From contig JBKJUS010000203.1 of the NCBI GenBank assembly GCA_046590575.1, positions 1 through 32,999 on the forward strand: a stretch of DNA of 32,999 nucleotides. The letters are read 5' to 3'. The DNA comes from DATLNF01 sp046590575 (GTDB lineage Bacteria; Actinomycetota; Actinomycetes; BP-191). The notes beneath the pieces were generated by a model. The model was given only the letters and a program-made list of their open reading frames with translations. It did not search any database and was not told the origin of the DNA. A program made the position numbers and the translations under genes. Shown piece by piece: positions 16,452-24,677 of this stretch (its first letter is position 1; each line of letters begins with the position of its first letter).

Positions 16452-16502
16452 GATCTTTGAGCCCGCCGCCCGCTCACGACGGTCTCCACGGGTTCAAAGA
16501 TC
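16452..16502 (-). terminator. Long hairpin between rnj and ftsK, probable terminator
   Basis: A 14-bp stem GATCTTTGA-G-CCCG (16452-16465) pairs with CGGG-T-TCAAAGATC (16489-16502), the only non-Watson-Crick pair being G opposite T, around a 23-nt loop. It lies in the 200-bp gap downstream of the rnj stop (16549). The AT-rich arms stand out against the background. It could end the dapA-rnj transcript and insulate the ftsK promoter. No T-tract follows on either strand, so a protein-binding role is also possible. Confidence 0.55.
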
Positions 16503-16548
16503 ACGACGGGCGGGTCCGCTGGGCGGACCGGCGGTCACGTGGGGCGGG

Positions 16549-18216
16549 TCAGACCTCGACGACCACCGGGATGATCATGGGACGGCGGCCGTAGGCGTCG
16601 CTGACCCACCGGCCGACGGTACGCCGGACGAGCTGCTGAAGCGCCTGGGTCTCCCCGACCCCCTCCGCGCCGGCGGCGGCGAGCGCGTCCTCGACCCTCC
16701 GGCGAGCCTCGTCGAAGCTGCCGGCTCCCGGGTCGGCGAAGCCGCGCGTGAAGAATTCCGGACCCGAGGTGACCTTGCCCGTCGCGGAGTCGACCACCAC
16801 AACGACAGTGATGAAGCCTTCCTCACCGAGGATCCGCCGGTCCTTCAGCGCCATCTCCGACACGTCGCCGACGACGAGGCCGTCGACGTAGACGTAGCCG
16901 CACGGCACCGCGCCGACGATCTTCGCGACGCCGTCGTCAGCGATGACGATCCGGTCCTTCGGTACGCCGGTCGCTGCCGCCAGCTCGGCATGCGCGCGCA
17001 TGTGCCGCCACTCCCCGTGTATCGGCAGGAAGTTGCGCGGCTTGGTCGCGTTCAGCAGGTAGAGCAGCTCACCGGCAGGTGCGTGCCCGGACACGTGCAC
17101 CTTGGCGACACCCTTGTGCACGACGTGCGCACCCCAGCGCGACAGCCCGTTGATCACGCGGTAGACGGCATTCTCGTTGCCCGGGATGAGCGACGACGCG
17201 AGGATCACCGTGTCGTTCTCGACGATGCGGATGTGGTGGTGGTCGCGGTTGGCCATGCGGGACAGCGCCGACAGCGGCTCCCCCTGCGAGCCGGTGGAGA
17301 CCAGCACGACCTTGTCGTCCGGCAGGTCCTTCAGGTCCTTGATGTCGACCAGCAAGCCGCCTGGCACGGTCAGGTAGCCGAGGTCGCGGGCGACGCCCAT
17401 GTTGCGGATCATCGACCGACCGACGAGGGCGACATGGCGGCCCTGCTTGTGCGCGGCCAGCATCACCTGCTGCACCCGGTGCACGTGGCTGGCGAAGCAG
17501 GCGACGATGATCCGGCCGGGCGCCGCATCCATGATGCGGGCCAGCTCGTCGCCGACTTCGCGCTCGCTGTCGACGAAGCCCGGCATTTCGGCGTTGGTCG
17601 AGTCGGAGAGCAGCAGGTCGATGCCGATTCGACCGAGCCTGGCGAAGCCCCCCAGGTCGGTGAGCCGACCGTCGATGGGTGTCTGGTCCATCTTGAAATC
17701 ACCCGAGTGCAGAACCACGCCGGCCGTCGTACGGATGGCCAGGGCCAGGCCGTCGGGCACTGAGTGGTTGACCGCGAAGAGCTCGATCTCGAAGGGGCCG
17801 AAGCGACGGACGTCTTCCTCGCGCACCTCGCGCAGGACCGGCTTGATGCGGTGCTCCTGCAGCTTCGCCGAGAGCAGGGCGAGCGTGAACCGGGATCCGA
17901 CGATCGGGATGTCGGCCCGCTCACGGAGCAGGAAGGGCACCGCGCCGATGTGGTCCTCGTGGCCGTGCGTGAGGACCAGCGCCTCGATGTCGTCGAGGCG
18001 GTCCCGGATGTAGCTGAAGTCCGGCAGGATCAGGTCGACTCCCGGCTGCTCGGTCTCCGGGAAGAGCACGCCGCAGTCGACGATCAGCAGCCGACCAGAG
18101 TGCTCGAAGACGGTCATGTTGCGACCGATCTCCCCGAGACCACCGAGAGCGACAAGCCGAAGGCCACCCGGCGGGAGTGGCGGCGGCGACCCCAGATTGG
18201 GGTGCGGATGGCTCAC
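16549..18216 (-). CDS. rnj: Ribonuclease J (metallo-beta-lactamase/beta-CASP)
   Basis: A 5'-3' exo/endoribonuclease of RNA processing and decay. The 555-residue protein has the metal-binding motif THGHEDHIGAVP (residues 83-94), the beta-CASP region (for example SDSTNAEMPG and VACFASHVHRVQQ), SGHAPAGELLYLLNATKP near the active site, and the RNase J C-terminal domain. The GTG start at 18216 overlaps the dapA stop by 4 nt (GTGA), so the two are coupled. The family N-terminus (HPHPNLGSPPPLPPGGLRLV) begins there. The dapA-rnj pair is conserved across Actinomycetota (Rv2753c-Rv2752c). Confidence 0.96.
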   Translation of the reverse strand: MSHPHPNLGSPPPLPPGGLRLVALGGLGEIGRNMTVFEHSGRLLIVDCGVLFPETEQPGVDLILPDFSYIRDRLDDIEALVLTHGHEDHIGAVPFLLRERADIPIVGSRFTLALLSAKLQEHRIKPVLREVREEDVRRFGPFEIELFAVNHSVPDGLALAIRTTAGVVLHSGDFKMDQTPIDGRLTDLGGFARLGRIGIDLLLSDSTNAEMPGFVDSEREVGDELARIMDAAPGRIIVACFASHVHRVQQVMLAAHKQGRHVALVGRSMIRNMGVARDLGYLTVPGGLLVDIKDLKDLPDDKVVLVSTGSQGEPLSALSRMANRDHHHIRIVENDTVILASSLIPGNENAVYRVINGLSRWGAHVVHKGVAKVHVSGHAPAGELLYLLNATKPRNFLPIHGEWRHMRAHAELAAATGVPKDRIVIADDGVAKIVGAVPCGYVYVDGLVVGDVSEMALKDRRILGEEGFITVVVVVDSATGKVTSGPEFFTRGFADPGAGSFDEARRRVEDALAAAGAEGVGETQALQQLVRRTVGRWVSDAYGRRPMIIPVVVEV

Positions 18217-19136
18217 GCGAACACCAAGCCACAGGCGGCCAGGTCCTCGCGGAGCTTGGCTACCTCGTCGTCCGTCGCGTCGGCCAGAGGCGCCCTCACT
18301 GGACCACCAGGCAGACCGGCCAGGCGTAGCGCCGCCTTCGTCAAGATGACGCCCTGGGTGCGAAAGAACCCCGTGAAGACCGGCAGCAGCGCCCGGTGCG
18401 CTGCCAGCGCACCACTGACGTCGCCGCGCAGGTACGACGCGATCATGTAGCCGGTCTGGCTGGCAAACAGGTGGGTGGGTACGCCGACGACGCCGACGGC
18501 TCCCACCGACAGCAGCGGCAAGGTGACCTTGTCGTCGCCGGAGTAGTAGGCGAGGTCGGTGCGCGCCATCACCCACGCGCTGGCGTCGAGATCTCCCTTG
18601 GCGTCCTTCACCGCGACGATCCGCTCGTGCCCGGCGAGCCGGACCAGGGTCTCGGTCTCGATAGCCGTCGCCGATCGTCCAGGGATGTCGTAGAGCATCA
18701 CCGGCAGCCCGGTCGCATCAGCCGCGCGCTCGAAGTGGGCAAGCAGTCCGGCCTGCGGAGGCTTGTTGTAGTACGGCGTGACGACCAGCAGCCCCTGCGC
18801 GCCGGCCTTCTCCGCCTGTCGGGCCAGCTCACACGTGTGCGCCGTGTCGTTCGTGCCTACCCCGGCCACCACCACGGCCCGGCCGGCAACCCCCTCGACC
18901 ACGGCCCGGATCACCCGGTCCTTCTCGTCGTCGGTCGTGGTCGGCGACTCGCCCGTCGTCCCGTTGACGACGATGCCGTCGTTGCCGTGCTCGACCAGAT
19001 AGCTCGCCAGCTCCGCCGCACCGGCAGTGTCGACCGCACCGTCAGGCGTCATCGGGGTGACCATCGCGGTCAGCACACGCCCGAACGGCACGGGAGCCCA
19101 GCTGATGCTCGGCGACAACTCAGGGTGATCGGTCAC
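18213..19136 (-). CDS. dapA: 4-hydroxy-tetrahydrodipicolinate synthase
   Basis: Condenses pyruvate with aspartate semialdehyde in the diaminopimelate/lysine pathway. The 307-residue TIM-barrel has the Schiff-base lysine Lys177 (RIVAVKDAKGD), the catalytic Tyr149 (MLYDIPGRS), the Thr-Thr pair at 60-61 in NGTTGESPTT, and VVTPYYNKPPQAGLLAHF. The GTG at 19136 gives the normal length. A TACGGT hexamer lies 9 nt upstream and AGAGG 3 nt upstream, so the leader is at most a few bases. Its stop overlaps the rnj start. It diverges from the esterase operon with only 66 bp between, and it is separated from thyX, its usual neighbour, by the inserted cluster. Confidence 0.95.
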   Translation of the reverse strand: MTDHPELSPSISWAPVPFGRVLTAMVTPMTPDGAVDTAGAAELASYLVEHGNDGIVVNGTTGESPTTTDDEKDRVIRAVVEGVAGRAVVVAGVGTNDTAHTCELARQAEKAGAQGLLVVTPYYNKPPQAGLLAHFERAADATGLPVMLYDIPGRSATAIETETLVRLAGHERIVAVKDAKGDLDASAWVMARTDLAYYSGDDKVTLPLLSVGAVGVVGVPTHLFASQTGYMIASYLRGDVSGALAAHRALLPVFTGFFRTQGVILTKAALRLAGLPGGPVRAPLADATDDEVAKLREDLAACGLVFA

Positions 19137-19202
19137 GGTCCTCTGACCGTAGACGCCGAGCCGCCCGCCCACAAACACCATCGCCGTCATAGGGTCGCCC
19201 GG
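19137..19202. promoter_or_regulatory. Compact divergent promoter region, dapA / esterase operon
   Basis: This 66-bp gap serves both directions. On the minus strand, TACGGT (19146-19151) lies 9 nt before the dapA GTG. On the plus strand, TAGGGT (19190-19195) lies 7 nt before the esterase ATG with no Shine-Dalgarno sequence. Two back-to-back -10 elements less than 40 bp apart would make transcription of the two units interdependent. Confidence 0.5.
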
Positions 19203-20312
19203 ATGAGCGCCGCCGAGCACGCCACCGCCACCGCCGCCGCGCCCGGGGTCGAAGGTCCCGTGGTCCGCTCCGACACGGTGACCTTCGCGCTGGCCGACCC
19301 CGACCACGACCTCGTCGGCGTACGGCTCCAGCAGGACGCCCGGCTGCCGGGAGACCTGCTGGGCTTCACTGCCGACGCGAGCGGGTGGACCCTCACGGTG
19401 CCGCGGCCCGATGTCGACCGAATGGAGTACAGCCTCGAGGTCGAGCACCGCGACGGCGGCCACCAGTGGATCTGCGACCCGGCGAACCCACGCCGGGTCG
19501 GCGGCGCCTTCGGCGACAAATCCGTCGTCGAGATGCCGGGCTACTCCACTCCTGGCTGGGTCGGGGAGAGCGCGGCGCCCGGCGCGCGGGCAGAGATAGC
19601 CCTGACCAGCCGTGGCCTGCCGCACGACGTACCGGCCATCCTCTGGTCCGCGGCTGGTACCGATCCTGAGTCAGCGCTGCCCATGCTCGTCGTGCATGAC
19701 GGCCCGGAGTACGACGCGCTGTCGTCGCTCACCCACTTCCTCGATGTGATGGTCGGGACACAGCGTCTCCCGCCGATGCGCGCGGCGCTGCTCGCTCCCA
19801 TCGACCGCAATGAGCACTACGCAGCCTCGATCAGCTACAGCCACGCCCTCGCCCTCGGGCTGATCCCGTCACTGCACTCGCAGGCCCCCTCGTCGGTCAC
19901 GATGGGGATGGGGGCGAGCCTGGGCGGGCTGGCGATGCTGCACATGCAGCGGCGGCATCCGGGCGTGCTCGCCGGGCTCTACCTGCAGTCGAGCAGCTTC
20001 TTCCACCGCCTGCTCGACGGTCAGGAGAGCGGGTTCGAGCGCTACCGGCGCATCACCGCGTTCGTCGACAGCGTGCTCGGTACGACGGTGACGCCCGATC
20101 CGGTGCCCGTCGTCATGACCTGCGGGCTCATCGAGGAGAACGTCGAGAACAACCGACTGATGACGCGGGCGCTCAACGCCCAGGGCTACGACACCCGGCT
20201 GGTGGAGAACCGCGACGTGCACACGTATACCGGATGGCGCGACACGTTCGACCCCAACCTGGTCGACCTCGTCCAGCGGGTGCTGCAGGGCCCGGCCGAG
20301 GAGCGCTCGTGA
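19203..20312 (+). CDS. Enterochelin-esterase-like alpha/beta-hydrolase (esterase family)
   Basis: A 369-residue hydrolase resembling Fes-type esterases. The N-terminal beta-sandwich-like part (about 20-135) contains VTFALADPDHDLVGVRLQ and MEYSLEVEHRDGGHQWICDP. The hydrolase domain has LVVHDGPEY (about 162-170), APIDRNEHY, the nucleophile elbow MGASLGG (Ser239) and a late His in NRDVHTYTGWRD as the likely catalytic base. No signal peptide is seen, so it is probably cytoplasmic. The ATG at 19203 has TAGGGT 7 nt upstream. It overlaps the next esterase by 4 nt and begins a three-gene operon ending in an ATP-grasp ligase. The substrate is unknown; I have no evidence for siderophore hydrolysis, as no siderophore genes are nearby. 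Confidence 0.86.
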   Translation: MSAAEHATATAAAPGVEGPVVRSDTVTFALADPDHDLVGVRLQQDARLPGDLLGFTADASGWTLTVPRPDVDRMEYSLEVEHRDGGHQWICDPANPRRVGGAFGDKSVVEMPGYSTPGWVGESAAPGARAEIALTSRGLPHDVPAILWSAAGTDPESALPMLVVHDGPEYDALSSLTHFLDVMVGTQRLPPMRAALLAPIDRNEHYAASISYSHALALGLIPSLHSQAPSSVTMGMGASLGGLAMLHMQRRHPGVLAGLYLQSSSFFHRLLDGQESGFERYRRITAFVDSVLGTTVTPDPVPVVMTCGLIEENVENNRLMTRALNAQGYDTRLVENRDVHTYTGWRDTFDPNLVDLVQRVLQGPAEERS

Positions 20313-21049
20313 GACGCGACGTCGCCGAGCTGTGGTCGCCGGAGCTCGGCTGGTCGCCCCGGGTGATCGTGCATGGGCACCACGGCCGACCGGTGATCGC
20401 GTTCCCGAGCCAGCAGGGTCGGGCAGAGGACTACGAGAACAACGGCATGGTTAACGCCGTACGCCCCCTGATCGACGCCGGGCAGGTGAAGCTCTTCTGC
20501 GTCGACTCCTGGGATGGCGGGTCGTGGTTTCGCGAGGACATCCCGATGGAGGAGCGGGCGCAGCGCCACGAGGCCTACGAGCGCTGGGTCGTCGACGGCG
20601 TCGTACCGCTCATCGACGCAGACTGCGGCGGTCGACAGGACATGGCGCTCACCGGCAGCAGCTTCGGCGCCTACCACGCAGCCAACCTGGCCCTGCGCCG
20701 GGCTGACCTCTTCCCGCTGGCCATCTGCCTGTCGGGTGTCTACGACATCGGTCACGTCGGCTGGGGTGCGCGCGGCGACACGGTCTACTTCAACAACCCG
20801 ATGGACTACGTCGCGGGACTTGACGGTGACCACCTCGAGTGGCTGCGCCACCGGCTCTCGCTGTTGCTGGTCGTCGGCCAGGGCTCGTGGGAGGACTCCA
20901 CCGGGTCACTCGAGAGCACCAGGTCGTTCGGCGGTCTCTGCGCGGCCAAGGGGCTGCGGGTGCAGACCGACGTCTGGGGGCACGACGTACCCCATGACTG
21001 GCCGTCCTGGCGAGCTCAGATCGCGCACCACCTGCCGCGTTTTGTTTAG
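20309..21049 (+). CDS. Second esterase-like alpha/beta-hydrolase
   Basis: A 246-residue alpha/beta-hydrolase-like protein of the COG4947-type esterase group. The N-terminus contains RVIVHGHHGRPVIAFPSQQG; the nucleophile elbow is ALTGSSFGAYHAAN (Ser118). Late conserved-looking residues are in LLLVVGQGSWED and WGHDVPHDWPSWR (candidate acid and His). The GTG start overlaps the preceding stop (GTGA) and has GAGGAG 5-6 nt upstream. It is shorter than the first esterase, lacks the beta-sandwich domain and is not a recent duplicate of it. Such proteins occur beside ATP-grasp enzymes in other actinobacteria as far as I recall. The reaction is unknown. Confidence 0.83.
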   Translation: MRRDVAELWSPELGWSPRVIVHGHHGRPVIAFPSQQGRAEDYENNGMVNAVRPLIDAGQVKLFCVDSWDGGSWFREDIPMEERAQRHEAYERWVVDGVVPLIDADCGGRQDMALTGSSFGAYHAANLALRRADLFPLAICLSGVYDIGHVGWGARGDTVYFNNPMDYVAGLDGDHLEWLRHRLSLLLVVGQGSWEDSTGSLESTRSFGGLCAAKGLRVQTDVWGHDVPHDWPSWRAQIAHHLPRFV

Positions 21050-21067
21050 CCACCCAAGGGAGTCTCC

Positions 21068-22321
21068 ATGACCGAGACCCGGCATCTGCTCGGCTTGCTG
21101 CTCGGCACCGAGGAAGACTGGCCGAGCGCCTTCGAGTCGCTCGTCCGCCGATTCGACCCCGCGCTGCGCGTCGGCGACACCACGCACCGCTACGACGTCG
21201 AGCGGATCACCATCGAGCCCTTCGACCTGCGCCAGGGCAGCCGTTACGACCTCGTCGTCGACCGGCTGGCCTACTGGTACCACGTTCCGCGCGAGTGGTT
21301 GAAGAAGGTCGCGCTGATGGACGAGGTCTATCTGCTCAACAACCCGTTCACCTTCCAGGCCATGGAGAAACACGCTGCCTACTGCGCGATGATCCGCCTC
21401 GGCCTGAAGGTGCCGGAGACGTGGCTGGTGCCGCAGAAGCAGCCGCCGGACAACCCCCGGTTCCCTTACACCGCGGCGAAGTACAACCGGCACTTCGACC
21501 TCGACGAGGTCGCGCAGCGGGTCGGCTACCCGCTCTACATGAAGCCCTATGACGGCGGCGCGTGGGTCGGGGTGTCGCGCATCAAGGACAGCCGCGACCT
21601 GCACGAGGCGTACGACGACAGCGGGCAGCGGCTCATGCACCTGCAGGCCAGCGTCGAGGGCTTCGACGTCTTCGCCCGGTCGCTGTCGATCGGCGCCGAG
21701 ACGATGGTGATGAACTTCGCGCCGGACCGGCCGATGCACGACCGCTACTCGGTGTCGCACGGGTTCCTCGAGCCGGCGATCGGTCAGGAGGTCGTGACCA
21801 TCGGCAAGATCGTCAATGCGTTCTTCCGCTGGGAGTTCAACTCGTGCGAGACCCTCGTGCGGGGCAACGAGGTGCACCCCATCGATTACGCCAACGCCTG
21901 CCCCGACGTCGCGCTGACGTCCCTGCACTACTACTTCCCGTGGGCGATGACTGCACTCGTGCGCTGGTCGCTGTTCTGCACCGCGACCGACCGCACAGCG
22001 CGGGTCGACCTCGACACCCGGAAGTGGTTCGACGTCGCTGATGCCGGAGCGCCGTACGCCGAACGACTCACCACCTTTCGCGCGATGGCCGACGACTACT
22101 TCGAGAGCGCGCGCTACGAAGAATTCGTCGCGACCGAGCTGGCCGATCTCGACTCAGTCGCACACGAATACTTCACCTCGGCTGACTTCGACCGGCTGCT
22201 CGTCGAGACCGTGCAGAGCACCTTCCCGGCACACGAGCACGACCAGTTCGTCGCGCACTACCGCGGTCTGCTCGCCGCCTGGGCAGCCGACGCTGCTGCA
22301 GGCCGGACTGCTCAGCCGTAG
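21068..22321 (+). CDS. ATP-grasp family ligase, substrate unknown
   Basis: A 417-residue ATP-grasp enzyme; the fold usually joins a carboxylate to an amine, thiol or similar nucleophile through an acyl phosphate. Visible signs are an N-terminal pre-ATP-grasp domain (about 1-100) and the nucleotide-binding block YPLYMKPYDGGAWVGVSRI (about 154-172, Lys159). The metal-binding strand GNEVHPIDYANACPD (267-280) has an acidic/Asn set. The C-terminal helical extension (about 300-417) is rich in Asp/Glu and aromatic residues and is not part of the core fold. AAGGGAG lies 5 nt before the ATG. It is the last gene after two esterases, and its last 10 bp overlap the convergent M20 gene. It is not a recognisable RimK, DdlA or CarB. 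Confidence 0.84.
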   Translation: MTETRHLLGLLLGTEEDWPSAFESLVRRFDPALRVGDTTHRYDVERITIEPFDLRQGSRYDLVVDRLAYWYHVPREWLKKVALMDEVYLLNNPFTFQAMEKHAAYCAMIRLGLKVPETWLVPQKQPPDNPRFPYTAAKYNRHFDLDEVAQRVGYPLYMKPYDGGAWVGVSRIKDSRDLHEAYDDSGQRLMHLQASVEGFDVFARSLSIGAETMVMNFAPDRPMHDRYSVSHGFLEPAIGQEVVTIGKIVNAFFRWEFNSCETLVRGNEVHPIDYANACPDVALTSLHYYFPWAMTALVRWSLFCTATDRTARVDLDTRKWFDVADAGAPYAERLTTFRAMADDYFESARYEEFVATELADLDSVAHEYFTSADFDRLLVETVQSTFPAHEHDQFVAHYRGLLAAWAADAAAGRTAQP

Positions 22322-23481
22322 CAGGTGAGCGCCTCGATCGCGGTGGCGACCATCACCCGGACTCCCACCGCGATGGCGCGCTCGTCCACGTCGAAGTTCG
22401 CTGTGTGCAGGTCGGACGCTCCGTGCGCCGGCCGTACGCCGAGGCGGGCCATCGCTCCGGGCACCTGCTGGAGGTACCACGCGAAGTCCTCGCCACCGAG
22501 GCTCTGCTCAGTCGGCACGACGGCGGCCAGGCCGAGCGCCCGACCGATGCCGGCCGAGAAGACCTCCGTTGCACGTGGCTCGTTGCATACCGGCGGTACG
22601 CCGCGGGTGTAGGTGAGCTCGTACGACGCCCCCAGCGGCCGGACGATCGCATCGAGAAGCCGCTCGATCACCACGGGCGCGTCGCGCCAGGCGGTCTCAC
22701 CGAGCACCCGCAGGGTGCCGCGCACAGTGGCCACCCGAGGGATGACGTTGGGCGCAGCGCCCGCAGCGATCGTCCCGAAGACCAGGCTCATCGCCTCGCG
22801 GGGGTCGACCAGCCGGCTGAGCCCGGCCGGGAGGTCGGTGACAATCCGAGCCGCCACGTAGACCAGATCGCTCGTGGCATGAGGTCGCGCGGTGTGCCCG
22901 CCCGGGCCGGTCAGCGCGATCTCGACGAGATCCGCCGCCGCAGTCATGGCACCGGCGCGCAGCCCGACCTCACCGACCTCGATCGCGGGGTGACAGTGCA
23001 GGGCGAAGATCGCCTTGACGTCGTCGAGCACGCCCTCGTCGATGGCGTCGATCGCCCCGCCCGGCATGACTTCCTCTGCGGGCTGGAAGAGGAGCCGGAT
23101 CCGGCCGGGTAGGTCTGCCGCCTGCTGCGCGAGGGCGAGGCCGGCGCCGACGAGAACGGCTGTGTGCACGTCGTGACCGCAGGCATGACATACGCCCTCG
23201 TGAGTGCTGCGGTAAGGCACGTCCTTCACGTCAGCAATAGGCAGCGCGTCGATGTCAGCGCGCAGCACTATCAGTGGGCCGGGACTTGCTCCCACGTCGC
23301 AGACCAGGCCGGTGCCGGACCCAGCACCGAGCAGTCGTGGTGAGAGTCCGGCACCGCGGAGCGCGGCGGCCACCACCCCCGTCGTGCGGTGCTCGTGCCG
23401 GCCCAACTCCGGGTGGGCGTGCAGATCGCGGCGCAGGTCGATCAGCTCACCGCCTCGGGCGGCGAGAAAGTCGTCCAGCAT
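22312..23481 (-). CDS. M20 family metallo-amidohydrolase/aminoacylase
   Basis: A 389-residue zinc amidohydrolase of the M20D (HipO/AbgA/IAA-amino-acid hydrolase) type that cleaves N-acyl amino acids or related amides. It shows LRRDLHAHPELGRHE at the N-terminus, LRADIDALPI (metal-bridging Asp), CHACGHDVHTAVLVGAG (metal-binding Cys/His cluster), FQPAEEVMPGGA (catalytic Glu pair), HTARPHATSD in the lid domain, and EQSLGGEDFAWYLQ near the C-terminus. The ATG lies 2 nt after the stop of the GCS2-type ligase gene with AGGGA upstream, so the two are coupled. The 3' end overlaps the convergent ATP-grasp gene by 10 bp. The actual amide substrate is unknown. Confidence 0.9.
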   Translation of the reverse strand: MLDDFLAARGGELIDLRRDLHAHPELGRHEHRTTGVVAAALRGAGLSPRLLGAGSGTGLVCDVGASPGPLIVLRADIDALPIADVKDVPYRSTHEGVCHACGHDVHTAVLVGAGLALAQQAADLPGRIRLLFQPAEEVMPGGAIDAIDEGVLDDVKAIFALHCHPAIEVGEVGLRAGAMTAAADLVEIALTGPGGHTARPHATSDLVYVAARIVTDLPAGLSRLVDPREAMSLVFGTIAAGAAPNVIPRVATVRGTLRVLGETAWRDAPVVIERLLDAIVRPLGASYELTYTRGVPPVCNEPRATEVFSAGIGRALGLAAVVPTEQSLGGEDFAWYLQQVPGAMARLGVRPAHGASDLHTANFDVDERAIAVGVRVMVATAIEALTCYG

Positions 23482-23483
23482 AG

Positions 23484-24677
23484 CTATCCCTGCGGCTCAG
23501 GCGAACGAGTGGACCTCGCGTCGTACACCGGCCGCTCCGGCATCGGCGTTGCCTGGTCGGTGCGCAGTTCTTGGACGAGGGAGTCGACGACGTCCACCAG
23601 GGTCCCGCCCTGGGCCACGACGCTGCGCTGGCGGAGGTAGCTAGGACCCTCCTCCATCATCGTCAGCGCATGGCTGAGCTCGGCCGAGCAGCCCAGCTTG
23701 TCAGCCACTGGTTGGAGCTCTTCGACCAGCTCAGGGATGGCATCGCGCAGCGGCTGCTGGGCGCCCTTGTCGTCGACGATGATCGACGCGCTGAGCCCGT
23801 ACCGGGCGGCTCGCCACTTGTTGTCCCGGAGGATCCAGTTGCTCTGCACCGGCAGCGTGTAGCCACGGTCGAGCAGTGTGTTGAACCGCTCGACCAGGCA
23901 TTGGCTGAGTGCCGCGACAGTGGCGATCTCGCTCATCCGCGGCATCCCATCGCAGATCCGGATCTCCACGGTGCCGAAGCTGGGGTGCGGCCGGACGTCC
24001 CACCACACCTCGCGCACCGAGTGGATCGTCTCGGCGCTGATGAGGGTGGACATGTAGTCCTCGAAGTCGTTCCAGCCCGACAGCTGGTGCGGCAGCCCGG
24101 CGGTCGGGAGCCCCTCGAAGATCTTGGACCGGCTCGACGCGAGGCCGGTGTCCTGACCCATCCAGTACGGGCTCGATGCCGACAGCGCGAGGAAGTGCGG
24201 GATGTACGTCGACAGCGCGTTGACGATCGGGATGACCTTGTCCGGCGAGCGCACCCCGACGTGGACGTGGATGCCGAAGATCTGCATCCGTCGGGCCAGC
24301 CACTGCATGTCCTCGACGAGGCGCGCATACCGCTCGTTCGGGGTGATGTCCTGTTGCTTCCAGTCCGAGAAAGGGTGCGTGCCGGAGCACATGAGGTCCA
24401 GACCTCGCCGTTCGGTCTGGACGGTGACCTCGGCGAGGGTGGCTTCGAGATCGCGCCGCGCCTCGTCCACCGTCGTGCAGATGCCGGTGATGATCTCGAT
24501 GGTCGACTCGAGCAGCTCGTGCTTGGCCTTGGGATGACCGTCGACATGGCCGTCCCCCATCTCACGGAGGATGTCGCCGGCCGCTGAAGTCAGCTGCCGG
24601 GTCTCCTTGTCGATGACCTCGAGCTCCACCTCGACACCGAGGCTGGACCGTTCCGAAGACATGAAGTCGATCTGCAC
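23484..24677 (-). CDS. GCS2-type carboxylate-amine ligase (glutamate--cysteine ligase family, YbdK-like)
   Basis: A 397-residue ATP-dependent ligase of the glutamate-cysteine ligase family 2, in the glutamine-synthetase-like fold. It has SLGVEVELEVIDKETRQLT with the metal-binding Glu pair, HELLESTIEIITGICTTVDE, GIHVHVGVRSPDK, SPYWMGQDTGLASSRSKIFE and GTVEIRICDGMPRMSE. It forms a gamma-glutamyl-type amide in characterised relatives; the true substrates here are unknown. The GTG at 24677 has GGAG about 8 nt upstream; an internal Met at residue 6 is an alternative. The M20 amidohydrolase gene follows after 2 nt, so a ligase and an amide-cleaving enzyme are made together. An EgtA role is not supported: no other ergothioneine genes are nearby. 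Confidence 0.9.
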   Translation of the reverse strand: MQIDFMSSERSSLGVEVELEVIDKETRQLTSAAGDILREMGDGHVDGHPKAKHELLESTIEIITGICTTVDEARRDLEATLAEVTVQTERRGLDLMCSGTHPFSDWKQQDITPNERYARLVEDMQWLARRMQIFGIHVHVGVRSPDKVIPIVNALSTYIPHFLALSASSPYWMGQDTGLASSRSKIFEGLPTAGLPHQLSGWNDFEDYMSTLISAETIHSVREVWWDVRPHPSFGTVEIRICDGMPRMSEIATVAALSQCLVERFNTLLDRGYTLPVQSNWILRDNKWRAARYGLSASIIVDDKGAQQPLRDAIPELVEELQPVADKLGCSAELSHALTMMEEGPSYLRQRSVVAQGGTLVDVVDSLVQELRTDQATPMPERPVYDARSTRSPEPQG

